Assembly (NCBI GenBank): GCA_024516035.1
Contig: CM044964.1
Span: 17,737,084-17,801,083, forward strand
Length of the DNA: 64,000 nt
Direction: 5' to 3'
Source: Bactericera cockerelli
Lineage: Eukaryota; Arthropoda; Insecta; Hemiptera; Triozidae
The notes under the pieces were generated by a model. That model made no database searches and had not been told where the DNA came from. It saw only the letters and a program-made list of their open reading frames with translations. The translations under genes and the position numbers were made by a program. Positions 1 through 12,215 of the stretch are shown here, one piece after another. How positions within the stretch are numbered: position 1 is the stretch's first letter; every line of letters begins with the position of its first letter.

Positions 1-670
1 GGTTGCAACCGTTTTCCATACCGTTTCAAATCCCCATAACGCACTCTTGAAGAGGCATAAAAGTAAAAACATGGTCGTAAAATATGAGAGTGGAGTAGCT
101 AGTAATAATACCTATTGTTCTTGTAAGAATTTCTACATTTCCTGGGTCTAAGAATTATTCTAAATCCATAAAACCAGTGCCAGAAAGGAATCTGCTGCAG
201 AACTACTTTTATTACCTATTACAGTAATACAAGACACATACATTATACAGAAAGACCAGAAGAAAAAATAAGATTTGATTTAATTTCATGAGTACAATAA
301 TTATTATGGATTTTACTGTCACTTTTTTGTTTAATGTATTTGGTAATAAGGTAGTCGCGTGAATAGCTGTAGACCATTTATGAATGGTATCCGTATTGCA
401 ATCTAGCCGCCCCTAAAACATCTCTTAAACATTATCCAAAAAGGCTGAGAAGTAAACAGGAAATGGTTGTAAACACTTCACTCGCCATTTTGGAGGTGCT
501 CTTCACTTGAAGTGGTGTCCCACCACTTCTACTCATTATCGTTATCCACAATTCCACACTTACCAAACTTTTGACAGTTTATACATATCCTATATCAATA
601 TGTCTTCCCAATTTCATGGACACGGAATTACATAATAGTAGTGTGTATTATAAATAAATAAATAATAATC

Positions 671-800
671 ACTGACGGACATCGGTTACTCGATCGATAA
701 GGCAGCTGACTCGAAACGTAGAAGTCTATGGTTTGAATCCCATGTACGGCAAAGTTTAGTGATCGAAGTGAATAAATTGTGACATCACCTTTGATTAACT
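671..800 (+). repeat. tRNA-derived SINE, family A (degraded)
   Basis: It has a tRNA-like head with an A-box-like GTTACTCGATCGATAAGGC and a B-box-like GGTTTGAATCCC, then the family-A body (AAAGTTTAGTGATCGAAGTG...TGACATCAC). Other copies of this family in the window read CTCAGTAGCTTGATCAATAAGGCGG. Confidence 0.7.
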
Positions 801-859
801 CAAAATAATATCCTAACTTGAACTGTATTGTGTTATTGTATTTTTTTTATGAAGGAAGT

Positions 860-970
860 ATTATGTCGCTCTCGCCATCAGAGGAGCATACTACGGGATG
901 GCAGGCTACAACACAGACCACAATCGCCTACTGTAGCTCCTGTTTCATAGCTACGAAATAACAAAATAAC
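860..970 (+). repeat. 3' part of SINE family D
   Basis: The stretch GCCATCAGAGGAGCATAC...CAGGCTACAACACAGACC...TAGCTCCTGTTT matches the body of the longer family D copy at 23836-24095. The tRNA-like head is missing here. Confidence 0.65.
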
Positions 971-1140
971 TGCGAAACACTCATCTAAAAAATAAAATAA
1001 ATAAAAAACTGGATAAGATACTACTAGTCTAGGTTAAACTAGATATCACAATAGACTTTGGATCACGACACCACCCATACAGACTGATGCTTCTGTATCA
1101 GAACACTGACCAACCATCGTCACCTAACAAATGACTGCAC

Positions 1141-1260
1141 GTGACAGATGTATGTGAGAGAAAGGCGTTCGACATACCACCGGTTGAAGAAGTTGAGTAC
1201 CGTACAGTGAGGATTCCTCAAGGAGGAATCATCTCACCAGTACCAGCACAATGGAATTAT
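1141..1260 (+). pseudogene. Possible reverse-transcriptase relic
   Basis: One frame reads DVCERKAFDIPPVEEVEYRT followed by VRIPQGGIISP. This resembles the AFD and PQGG-SP blocks of a non-LTR reverse transcriptase with the intervening codons deleted. It is too short to classify, and chance resemblance is possible. Confidence 0.3.
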
Positions 1261-4200
1261 TTTTATTTCTATTATCAGTACCTCTGCTATTATTATATTT
1301 TTAATATCTCAAGTATTATACTTTCTTTACTATTTTTATTTCATCATTATTTTATAGCAATTCAGTAGTAGCCTCACCGTAAATCGTAATCGTGAACCGA
1401 ATGTTATGAGATTACGTCTAAATATTATCACAAGAATGATTACAAGACAGTAGACTGATAATACATTCAAGAATATCTATCTCATTCTATGATGTAGATT
1501 AATATCACCACGATAAAACAAAATTATATTGTTATTAGTATATTATTTGTGTTTAAACAGAAAGCTAGATTTAAGTTGAAATTCCCTTTACACAGATACC
1601 TAACACCTAACATTAATTACACTCATAAAATAGAAATCTTCTGTAGGGTAATAATAAAAAAAAATTGATCTAGTGAATCTTTCTGCACCAAATTTTCAAG
1701 CTAATGCTCTCTGATTATCTCTTTTTTTTAAATTAGGTTTAATGTCGCTTTCAGTTGCATGGTCATATTACAACGGGGTATTTTTCTTGTAATTTCAACA
1801 TTACCGATGTTTGAGAGGATAGGGAAATATAAAGACATCCGAAAAACATGGGAAGAGGGATTTCCTAACACTAAAAATCTATACTTTTCCGAAGAAAGAT
1901 TAGGATTTGCTTTGTCTTACATCCTAAAATTTTCTCCGGTCCTGAGATAAGTCTCTTGTTGAATGTAAAATATAGAAAGGGAGATCTGATTTCCATCTAG
2001 ATATTCCTATCATTTCAATTTCCATTTCAATCACTAACATTCCGCTATGCTATTGTCACTGTCACTCGTGACATGTCATCTCTATGTGGTCCCAAAATAA
2101 GTCTTCTTTTAAATATCTCTAGGACACCTATCATTTGTAGAATCCTTGTGTTTTGGTGTACTTACTTTTTGTTGGGTTACACATCAGTGTGGTCGCCAAA
2201 TACTTACACTTTTCTTCAAATACCTCCTCATGACAGTAAATCTGTAGAGTTCTTCTATATTTTTGGGCACTAAGTGTTTGATTACCCATGGTATTTTTAG
2301 GCTATATAATATGCAAGAAAAATTAAAAGTTCAAAAATTATTCCTAAAAATTTTACGAGCATGCATTCTTGAAATAACTGCATTTCATTGTGGTCCCATA
2401 ATTTTATTAAGTTTCCTTCAAAATTGCCTAAAGACAATATAAAAATTTGTTTGTTCCAATTCATTTGGTCTTGTCATTGTTTTGTTATAGTGCTCAACGC
2501 ATATTATATAGATGTGTCAGGACTAGAAGTAAGACAAGAAGTACAACTATAAAAATAGAATAAATTTCGTTTAATAATTACAGTTTTGTTTTATTTAATG
2601 TTTTATTCCACCCAAAAGTGTTAGATTTGGGTTGCAAAGTTTCTCTACACGTGAAACCACCACACTATAACATAGACTTTTAATTTGAATTTACCATGTC
2701 TAACATGTCTTGGGACTGACAAATTAAAGTTCTCCTTGGGTTGGATAGGAGATGACAGGCTCACTCCTATTAGGCTCTCCTCGTTGAAAAGTTGACAGAT
2801 GAAGCTTACGCTAGCTAGTCATGATTTCTCAGGCTTCCATTAGGATCAATTTTTACTGAGTCATTGTCGATTCCAAATGAATCGAAAAGAGAGCTTTCTA
2901 GAATAACAACAATAAAAAATATATTAAGAGGAAGTATAATTAATCACTACAGTAAATGGAAGGAGAAGAGAACAATCTATTTGCTTTAATTCATACTGTA
3001 CCTGAATAAATAGGTGCCTATCTAATAAATTTCTTAATACGTATAAAGCCTTACTCTCAAGAATATCTGTTTATGACCTATCAAGTATTTACAATTAATT
3101 CTACACACATATTTCCAGTATTTGATTTAATTGTTCTCTCTATTTCCTATTGTAAAGTCTGAAGCACTGGAGATTACCTATTAACTATCCGTTTGTTTGT
3201 TATTGCAATGTCTGGTCTGGTCTTCAATTATTTGTCTGGGCAGGCTTCGTGTTTGTTCAGCCTGAAGAGTCCTGACACTTCTCACGCATCCTGAGTCTTG
3301 ACACCTGGTATCTGCAGGTATGTCAGACACTCCAGGATGTTGATCCAATCCTTTCCCCAGAGTTATGATAATGTTTTCTCCGTTTCATTTCAGTATTTCT
3401 TTTCTGTCTTCATTTTCATTTTTTTTCCTCGTCCATTTCAATTATTTGTTACGTGTGGCGGTCCTCCGTGGTTCAATTTAGTAGGTGCACACATTGTGTG
3501 TCCGATTTGCACGGTGTTGGAAAAGTTTTCGTTCCAGGTGTTTTCCAGTTGGTTTTGTTGGACGCGCGTCATGCTGATAATCTCACATGGGCGTCATTAG
3601 GACTGTCAAGAGCGTCAACAGCGTCGATCTGTCTACTCATCAGATAGCCAACAAGTATAAAGAATATGAAGATTGTAGTAGAAACGTATGAGTAGTTAGA
3701 TTAGGTTGCCAACTATTTTTCTTCATTTGGTATGATCTAGTACCAAACTATAAAATAGGATTATAACAAAAAATAAGACAGACCATTCCTCAAGTCTGAG
3801 TTTCAACCAATCACAGCACACTAAAGTCCGACTTGAGAAAATAGTCTAGCTTACCTATCTTTGTTGGAATCCTATTATTTAAATAATTCGACCCATAGTC
3901 ATTGATGTAATTTCGACATCCAAGTAAATATGCGTCTCTGTATAGGTCTATTCATAGTAGTTTTGAACACTCAGATTACCTTTACACCGCTTCCGTTTAT
4001 ACGACGTCCTTCTTGTTTTGCTATACAATCCACCAGTTGTGACCATAGAATCAGTTAGTGCAAATTTTGGGAAGTGAAGAAAATGATCTGTTTCCCTTTT
4101 AAAAACATGACTACTTAGTACTTACCTACGTCTAAAAAGATTACCCTCTATTTTTTTCCTCATATTATGTACATACGAGTCCGAAGATTTAGGATAATTA

Positions 4201-5190
4201 TATCTTCATACCTACCTATAGGTACGTGCACAGGTACACAGCTTCCACTCTTATAAAATCCAAAAATAAAAATAGATACAATTATTAGAAGTTTGGTATC
4301 CTTATTAAATATAAAAGCATAGGTACAGGGTAATAATAGAAATGCCAATTGAGTCATTTCAGGAATCGATTTGCTAAAAAAATAACACTGGAATTTGATT
4401 AACCTGTAAAAAAAATGATATAGGAGCAAAGAAATATTTTTTTTTACAAAAACGAACACAATACTTTGTATTATTAAAAAATTATCGGAAGTACAACTCA
4501 ATACGATCGCTATTTCATTCACGTTGTCAATTAGTAGGAGTATTGTGTCAAACTTTTCTGACAGGTTACCGCGTAAATGATTCTGTTTGGCACAATAGTT
4601 TGGCATCAACATTATTTCATCACATCACAAGAAAGTACTTTCGATGTAGGAAACCATCAGAATTTTCTATGATAAATACATTCTTGTTAGAACATCTCAC
4701 GTTGTAATAATTATAATAATTGTGTGGGACTCGATTTTTCGTGGTATCCTCGTCATTTTTCGTGGTATCTGTTCTCTATTCTTCAATCGACCTTCTTGAA
4801 TGAGACTGTAATTGGATATGTCAGTCCAGTAGACTGGAAAATGCGCAAGAAGATATTATTGGGGAATATCAATAAAACATTTAGGTAAAAAATACACCCT
4901 GACTTGACTTGAGAAAGACGCATGTTTATTTAAATGTACTTAATACAAGACTTTCACAATACATAAATAGGTATACAAGGAAACAAAGTTTTCACCTTCA
5001 TATAAATGGATTATCCTGTTTATCGTCAATCCATCTATCGACTGCTGTATGAAACAATTCAGAAGTACCCTAAACTTTATTTAAGAGACGCCAAATTTCA
5101 TTACATTATTCAATTATTGATTTATTTGTCAGTTGACCACCTACTTGAACCCCTTGAACACTGCATTCGTGAGCGCAGCGATCACATGAT

Positions 5191-5410
5191 TGGTAACTTT
5201 TCACAATTGGTAACTTTACACAATTCGTAACTTTTCACAATTGGTAATTTTTCACAATTGGCAACTTTACACAATTGGTATTTTTACACAATTGGCAACT
5301 TTACACAATTGGTAACATTTCACAATAGGTAACTTTAAACAATTGGTAACTTTACACAATTGGTAACTTTTCACAATAATTGGTAACTCTACACAATTGG
5401 TAACTTTTCT
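5191..5410 (+). repeat. Minisatellite, 17-bp unit (TTGGTAACTTTACACAA)
   Basis: About a dozen imperfect copies of CACAATTGGTAACTTT(T/A) run head to tail and end about 40 bp before the 3' splice site of the Osiris exon. The tract is intronic. Its pyrimidine-poor sequence leaves only CTCTTTCCCATGTCCACAG as the polypyrimidine tract. Confidence 0.85.
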
Positions 5411-5452
5411 TCTGTTCATCAAGTAAACCCAACCTCTTTCCCATGTCCACAG

Positions 5453-5771
5453 GTAGAGGCAAGAAGCAGAACTTGGGCCCTCTGATCGCCGCCGGAGTGA
5501 TGAAACTCGGTATGCTGAAAGCTCTCGCCTTCAAAGCCCTCGCTCTGCTGGTCGGCAAGGCCCTTCTGCTGTCCAAACTGGCCCTCCTCCTCACAGCCAT
5601 CATCGGACTCAAGAAGCTGCTGAGTCAGCCCAAGCACGTGACCTATGAGGTGGTCTCCCACCCCCACCATGCAGAGCATGCGCACGAGTCGTACGCAGCG
5701 GGCGCCGGCTGGGGTAGAGCTTTGGATGCGCAGAATCTGGCCTTCGCCGGACAGAAGCCAGCAGAAACCTC
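5453..5771 (+). CDS. Osiris family (DUF1676) protein, penultimate coding exon
   Basis: The exon lies between an acceptor (CCATGTCCACAG) and a GTGAGT donor at 5772. It encodes about 106 residues with the DUF1676 signature: a basic stretch (RGKKQ), a long hydrophobic helix rich in Leu/Ala (about LGPLIAAGVMKLGMLKALAF onward), the conserved GLKKLL motif, then the TYEVVSHPHH segment and a Tyr-containing tail (GWGRALDAQNLAF). Osiris proteins are secreted or endosomal membrane-associated proteins of insect epidermis and trachea with roles in cuticle formation. The 5' exons (signal peptide, Cys pair) were not found. It is clearly of this family, but the paralog number cannot be assigned. GC content is much higher than in the flanking DNA, as expected of a real exon. 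Confidence 0.88.
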
Positions 5772-6361
5772 GTGAGTACCACTGAGAGTATGTCTTTTAA
5801 AAATATGCTAGAACAAACTAAATTTTTCCACTATATTGGTTCATGTATGGCCTCAAATTTAGAGTTTCAAAAATTCTTTATTGTTACACATCTGGAACTC
5901 ACTGAAAAATGTTTCGATTAAATCCCCTAGATAAATTATCTGCCATAAATGTAGCAAACGTCAGCCTCTGAACGATCACATACATAAATACATCTGATTG
6001 GGAAGACTGGTGAAAAATATCAACCCTTTAACGAGACATGGTGTAGGATCCTTCATATGCAATACTTTGAGCTGCAATAACTTAATGAGAAAAAAATCAG
6101 TAGCACATTTTACATCAGAAAGTTTTGGCTCAGAGCATTTCAAAAATCTCATCAGTGTATGAATAAAATTTCAAAAAGTTATGTATTTGACACTAGTAAA
6201 TTTAATATACTAACTATGGCAGCTGCACTTAGTGGAATACCTCATTTCCACTGTCCCTTCTTCAATTTCTGCCAGAACAAACGCACTAAATCTGCCAATA
6301 TAAAGGCCAGGAAAACCCAAATTATACCATCCTAGCAGTATATGTATACAAATGGTTTCTG

Positions 6362-6545
6362 ATTTCCTGCTAGCTCGTCAAGGCATCGCGAGTTCGAAGC
6401 CTAGCCGAGATAATGTATGTCAAGTTATCCTATTTGAGATTTTGGTTACTTAATGAGACGTCTTGGGACTCTTGGGCTTACTGCTGGAATAATGGGACTC
6501 AGTGTCCTTATCCGTCAGTATAAATAACACGATATTAATATTCTA
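6362..6545 (+). repeat. SINE family C inside the last Osiris intron (decayed)
   Basis: GCATCGCGAGTTCGAAGCC (B-box-like) is followed by the family-C body: TTATCCTATTTGAGATTTT...CTTGGGCTTACTGCTGGAAT...AGTATAAATAACACGATATT. The tRNA-like 5' half is poorly kept. Confidence 0.65.
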
Positions 6546-6571
6546 ATTTTACCTGTTTCCATCTGTTGCAG

Positions 6572-7290
6572 AAGCTGATTTCCCTGACCAAGGACATACC
6601 CAAGTTACCTGTTGATACCAAAACCCCAACCGGACTTCCAACCCCTGTCTACCATACTTTCTGAAACTTGTACAAATTTTCAAATTTTCTTGAAATCCTT
6701 TACTATTTAGTTATTTATGTTAAAACTTTTTAATTCCAATATATACTGTGTATATAAACCTGTAATGCTTAATTGTATAAATTATATTTCCTCTGGAAAC
6801 TTCGTTTATGGTGCTGACCTGGTGCTCTCTTTGTTTTTTGTCAGTCTGTTTTTAAGACCACAAAGACATCTATTCTTAACTTTGTTATTTTATCTAGTAC
6901 AAATATGAATTGGCAAGCGATGACATTTTTATTGTGACGTTATTATTACTTTTCTCTGAAAGGGTGCAATTAAGATCCCTGAAAGAGAATTAGGAATCAT
7001 CTGATAACAAATTCTGTTATTTAGAGATCTTCTCTCTGTTTGAGCAAAACAGTGTTCAGAAACATGATCTCAATCACTGTCGCAAATCTTGCCAATTCTC
7101 GTTCTCCTATGAATTCTAACAAAAATATCATGAACTGACTAACAGACTATTTTTCATTGTAATCTCAAGACTTTCTTGTTATTCTTTTTGTTTACTTTGT
7201 TTCTCTATGATTGTATTTCTATTTTTGAAAATAAACTGTGTAAATATGTTTTCATATGTACTCTCGAAATAAAACGTCTTTTTTATTACC
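6572..7290 (+). CDS. Osiris gene terminal exon (two codons, stop, 3' UTR)
   Basis: A good acceptor (CTGTTTCCATCTGTTGCAG) precedes AAGCTGATTTCC. Joined to the TC left by the previous exon, it reads Ser-Ser-stop, with the TGA at 6576-6578. The protein would end QKPAETSS. The rest is 3' UTR up to an AATAAA at 7268. The same intron end, exon and UTR recur in decayed form at about 8620-9515, which supports the exon call. Confidence 0.65.
7268..7273 (+). terminator. Poly(A) signal of the Osiris gene
   Basis: An AATAAA hexamer about 690 bp after the stop codon, followed by T-rich sequence. A counterpart (AAATAAAACGC) is found at the equivalent place in the downstream duplicate. Confidence 0.6.
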
Positions 7291-7919
7291 TATAGGTACA
7301 TATTTCTATTTCACAATAAATAATAGTGTTATTGTTTTTTTTATGCTAGTTACTAATACTGATAAATATGTACCTTTTTAAAAAAGAACTTATTAGTTGA
7401 ATCATCTTATAGGAGATGTATTGTGGGTAGTATTATTCTCAAAGAAATAAATGAAAATAGTCAATTAATTTATTTCAAAATGTTGTGGACGTACATAATT
7501 CATCTACATCAGCACACTAAATTCCATCACGAATTGCTACAATTTAACTACTCTTACAATACAAAAAACTGAGCGTACAATTTGAGTCATCGGTTTAAGT
7601 AGGACACCTTATATTTGCGTAATCCAAAGAAGATAAAAATGATATCGGATTTCAGTAACTTTCAGAGTCATTCTTACTTTCCTTATCCAATAGATAGGAA
7701 AATAATGGAATCACCCAAAAATTTCGATAGTCAGTTTTCAATGCCAAAAAAACGTTTTAGGGTCCCCAGAACCTAAATCCAAAGTTTTTTTTTATAACAT
7801 TCCTACATAGGTAATATAGAAAAAGGTTCATTTAAGCATAGGTATAGATATTACCACGATATAGAAGCTTAATACTTATGAAGACTTGAAGAGTAAATGA
7901 ATAGCAATTACGCCTTTTA

Positions 7920-8077
7920 CAGTCGAACCTGGATATAAGAGAACAACTGGATATAAATTTCAAGTCAAATTTACCTCTGTAAAAGAGAAAATGACCTCTT
8001 CATAGGATAAACCTGGATATTGATGAAAAAATTCCGGTCCCTTGAGTTCTCTTATATCTTATAGCCAGGTTTGACTG
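7920..8077. mobile_element. Pogo/Tigger-like MITE, 158 bp, TA target duplication
   Basis: The element starts CAGTCGAACCTGGATATAAG and ends with the near-complement CTTATAGCCAGGTTTGACTG, flanked on both sides by TA. The CAGT-GAACCT type of end is typical of pogo/Tigger elements of the Tc1-mariner superfamily. It has no coding capacity. Related ends are seen at 39330-39575 and 62745-62855. Confidence 0.75.
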
Positions 8078-8207
8078 TATTAAAGATAATCCCATTTACA
8101 TTGGTACGGTTGTATTGTAAGTGAAGCATTGGAGTCTTTAGCATCTCCACTATTTTTAGAGGATGTGACAACATTCCCAATCGTACCTGACGGATTTAAC
8201 AATTAAA

Positions 8208-8618
8208 AAAGAGATTAAGTCCAACTATCAATCCTACATCCAGAAGTTATCCACTGAATTCAAACATAACAGTAAAAGTTTCTGGAAATACGTAAAAAAG
8301 GAAAGATCTAAGGGTAAATCGACAAACATAATCTTTAAGGGGCAGCAGTTGAACTCTCAAAAAGAGATTGTTGACTCCTTTGCAGATCACTTCATTACCT
8401 CATACAAACCATGCTCTGTGGACTTAGATAAAATCTGTTCGCTGAACGATCTCTCTACCAGTATAGAGATACCTTTGTTCATAGAGCAACAGGTCTTGGA
8501 TGAAGCTATGAATATAAACCCAAATAAGCCCGCGGGAAGGGATGGAATACCCCCCAAAATAGTGCGAGAATGCGCTCCATCACTCGCCAAACCTCTTACT
8601 TATTTATTTAATTTAAGT
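8208..8618 (+). pseudogene. LINE reverse-transcriptase fragment (Jockey/CR1-like)
   Basis: An uninterrupted frame of about 137 codons covers the linker and the first RT block of a non-LTR retrotransposon. It includes SFWKYVKKERS, a DSFADHF segment, and NPNKPAGRDGIPPKIVRECA followed by LAKPLTYLFNLS. The PAGRDGIPP block replaces the usual PxGPDGxP, with Arg where Pro is expected. Both ends are missing. The 3' break coincides with the start of the duplicated Osiris segment. Confidence 0.75.
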
Positions 8619-8619
8619 A

Positions 8620-9515
8620 TAATAAATTCAAAAGTTTGTATTTGACCTAGTAACTTAATAATACTAACTATGGCAACACTGTTACCTCACATGCTTCTTG
8701 CATTTTGGGGCCAAGAACCATAAGCACTAATCTTGCCAAAAAATAGGGAGGAAACCAATTATACCAATCCTTAGCAGGTCAAGGTTTTTTTTTCCCTTAA
8801 GCGTAAGGAATATTCAAGCCTAGCCGAGGATAAGTAGTCACAGTTATCCTGAATTTCAGAATTTTGGTTACCTTAATGGACAGGCTTGGGCTCTTCTTCA
8901 CAGATGCTGAATAAGGGATAGTGTCCTAAATCTCACATAAATAACATATAAATAAATTTTACCTGCCATCGATTTGTCAGAAGCTGATTTTCCACCTACC
9001 AATAGGACAACCCAAGTTAAATGTTGATACACAAAACCCCAACTCGGCTTGCTCAAGGCTCCAAAATGTCTACCATACTTTTAAACTACAAATTTGCAAA
9101 ATTTTACTTGAAATCCTTTACTCCTTTAGTTATTATGTTAAAACTTTTAACAAATATACTTAACATAAACTGTAATGCCTAAAATTGCAGAAGAATTCTC
9201 AACATAGTTAGACAAACCCTTCCTTTGTTGTTTGTAATTCCAGTTTTCAAACAAAACAAATTCACTGTTTTATCACATATGAAAAAACGTGACAATATAA
9301 ACTATAATTCCTAAAAGGTAGGACATCTGTATAATAAATTGTATTAAATTCTCCTAAAAATTTTGAGATCTCAATATGTAAATTGCACCCGTGCATAATT
9401 TAACGAACATGTGCTAAAACATGCTTATTAAGACGTATCTTTTGATTACTTGTCTCTAATTGTATTCATTTTCGAAAATAAACTGTTAAGATATTTGATG
9501 TATCTAAATAAAACG
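8620..9515 (+). pseudogene. Decayed duplicate of the Osiris last intron and terminal exon
   Basis: The segment follows 6170-7275 in order: ATACTAACTATGGCA, the family-C SINE remnant, the acceptor region (GATTTGTCAG then AAGCTGATTTTCC), CCCAAGTTAAATGTTGATAC, GTCTACCATACTTTTAAAC, TTGAAATCCTTTACTCC and a final AATAAAACG. Intron sequence is retained, so this was a DNA-level duplication, not a retrocopy. The DUF1676 exon itself was not found in this copy. Many small indels separate the two copies. Confidence 0.8.
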
Positions 9516-11764
9516 CTTTTTTATCCATAGTAGATTTCTATTGAGAAAAAATAATCAACTGTATTATGTTTTTATCCTATACTAAATATTAAAAATAAAA
9601 CCTATTGAAAAAAAATTATAGTCCACGATTTTGTTAGATTACCTAATAAAAAAGAAAATATAATTTTATTTACCATGTTCGGCGTAATATTATTCCACTA
9701 TACACTAAACATTCTAAAATTGCTCATATTAATACTCTTAATAAAAACACTGGGGTGCCTTACCTTTATAATTACCTTTATGGTAAAGGACTATCAAGAC
9801 AAATACTTACAAATGTACTACAATTGAGATATACATAAAAATTAAATAATATTTGATTATTGTCCTAACTTAAAGGGCGGTTTGCTTTAGTCCTTCCAAA
9901 TTAAACCATCGTTTGATTAACCACCTTTATTCACTATCAAAAAAATAAAGAAAAAAAATTTTATCCGATTACTAGGGTTCATTTTATGACTATATACCTA
10001 TGATTTATTTATAATATTGAAAAAATTAATTTAATTTTAGATAAAAACGGTGTTACTACTTGCGTAAAACTATACGTAACCCATTTAAGAATAGGAAAAT
10101 TGCAAAACCTTCACGTCCTATCAGCCTAAATTTACTAACCATAGAAGTGAATCGCTGCAGACTGAAGAGCAATGAAATTTATAATTAATCGAATTTGAAC
10201 ACTATATACATAGAAACTTTTTCATCTTTACTATGTAAGGGAAATACTTTAAAAGAAATGTTAAGACAAATGCTTAGTTTTTAAGCTTTCGCTATATCAT
10301 GTTTTTACAGTTTCTTAATTAATTTTTGTATATTTTTATTGAACTTGGTATCAGTTTCTATTCAATTTTGTATAGTTTTATAAGAAGGTTTGACTTTTGA
10401 AAAACCAATTTAATGGTCTTATTAAAAAAACGAAAAAACAAAAAAAATAACAGTAGAACGGAATCGAACCCTACCTTATAGCCTTCTTAGAAAGAAATCT
10501 ATAGTAGTTCTGTGAACTGTAGCCCTTACTAAGATACCAATTTCCCTGATAAACATAGGTAGGTAGGATTACCTAAACTCTATGTCAGGGCAAAGAATAT
10601 TAGTAAGCTGAAATTTGATAATGTAGCGATGATTTTTTTTCTCTTTCTCTTTTCCTGGGGGTGCTGCAGTACCTTTATTACATTCACAGCCGCCCCTGGG
10701 TAGGTATATCTACTCATAAATATTTTTATTCAAAAGGTATATATGATAATTAATTATCATAATTATTATGAGATCCTGGCAGCGAAGTGCTATATTATTA
10801 TTTATTGGATTTAGCGTCGCTTTCAACTACATTGTCAATTTCTATTACGACGAGTCATAGTTTTTCCGCACTATGTTTGTGGGGCCAACAACCCAGTGAC
10901 TCAAATTAACCTCATTCAGCTGAGAGATGCCGGAAAATAACCAGAAGAACATGAATGCTATGATGACCATGGCAGGATTCGAAACTAGAATGGTCACCAA
11001 TCATTCCCTCACACCCTGGGAAGTGGCTAGACCACCAGGAAACTTTGTTTGTCCACCCTTCAGCTCATATTTCATAAAAAATCGAACCTCAAAAGCAATC
11101 TAACCGATTAAAGCCAAAAATCGATCAGTTTTATTCTCAGACGGAAAATTAATACGATCTGAAAATTAATACGGACAATCTAAACAATATTTTACACAAT
11201 TCCTGAAAGTTTCATCTTTAGTAGGTAAAAAACTAAAGACCTTTGTACATAAGTTTTTGCGTATGCTTGTATTCTCGGATGTACGCCCTTGAATTTTTCT
11301 TCAATTAACCATGAATTCAACACCACTGAATATATTAGCATCAAACTTTCAGGAAATGGCTGAACTATTGTCGAGATTACCCCTGCATTTTTTTATCAAT
11401 AACTTTAAATTTATCAATAACTTGAAAATGTCAACAAAAAGAAACTGATGGGCTGTTTTTGTCTACGTACCCTACACATATTATTTTCATACAAATCAAA
11501 TTCTGATGATATTTACATTACACTAGTGTTTTCGCTCTATCTACGATCGAAAAATCTTTTGGCATCAAATATTTTGCCAGTTGGTGGCGTTCCAACAGAG
11601 AGTCTGTGGCTATTAGAAAGTGAAATATGTGATCATGTATACTAGTACATAGTGAATATGTATAATAGAAGATAGTGTAGATACGGATTTCAAAGTAAAA
11701 TTCCAACAGGTAAAGAAATGGAGTTGAAATGTGACCGATGAATAGTTTTATTAATATACGAGTT

Positions 11765-12215
11765 TTATTAATATACTCGTATCTGTGGATGAGGAAAATG
11801 AGAGATTAAAAGAGGAGGGGGAGTGTGAGAGGGGAAGTATGAATAGAAGTGGGAGTGAATAAGAATGTAAGATAGAGGAGAGAGAGAGAGAGAGAGTGGA
11901 GGAGAAAGAGAGAAGAGGGAAGAAAGGGAGATAGGTAGTAAGGAGAGACAGGGAGATGGAAAGAAGGAGTGAGAGAGAGAGTATAAGAACAGAAGTGGGA
12001 GTGAGAGGGGATAGAAGGAGGAGGAGGAGGAAGAGGAAAGTAAAGGAGGAAGGTAGTGAGGAACTACAGGGAGATGGGTACAAGGAGTGAGAGAGAGAGA
12101 GTATAAGAACAGAAGTGGGAGTGAGAGAGACAGGGGGAAGAGGAAAGTAAAGGAGGGAAAGGGAAACGGACACAGGGAATGAGGGTGAGGGAAATGGGAG
12201 TGAGAGAGATAAAAA
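11765..12215 (+). repeat. Purine-rich (GA)n / GGA low-complexity tract
   Basis: About 450 bp is almost purely A and G on the + strand, with (GA)n runs and a partly repeated longer unit (GTATAAGAACAGAAGTGGGA twice, near 11981 and 12100). A long open frame on the - strand encodes only Ser/Leu/Pro runs and is an artefact of the composition. Confidence 0.9.

Larger units (their letters stand above)
1..5190. other. AT-rich non-coding region upstream of the Osiris exon
   Basis: No convincing exon is visible. The short open frames here have no recognisable domain and no codon bias. The region holds two SINE fragments near 671-960 and a possible reverse-transcriptase relic at 1141-1260; the rest looks like unique or heavily decayed DNA. 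The 5' exons of the Osiris gene (signal peptide and Cys-containing N-terminus) should lie here or further upstream, but I could not identify them. Confidence 0.5.

Noticed and set aside
4160..4612. Open frame of 150 codons on the minus strand
   Set aside because: AT-rich, hydrophobic by composition, no recognisable domain, no splice or promoter context.
5443..5452. ATG at 5443 as start of the Osiris protein
   Set aside because: It lies in the intron: the sequence before the exon is a minisatellite and a polypyrimidine tract ending CCACAG. Osiris proteins need a signal peptide upstream.
11751..12173. Open frame of 140 codons on the minus strand rich in Ser/Leu/Pro
   Set aside because: It is a by-product of the GA-rich low-complexity tract and has no domain.
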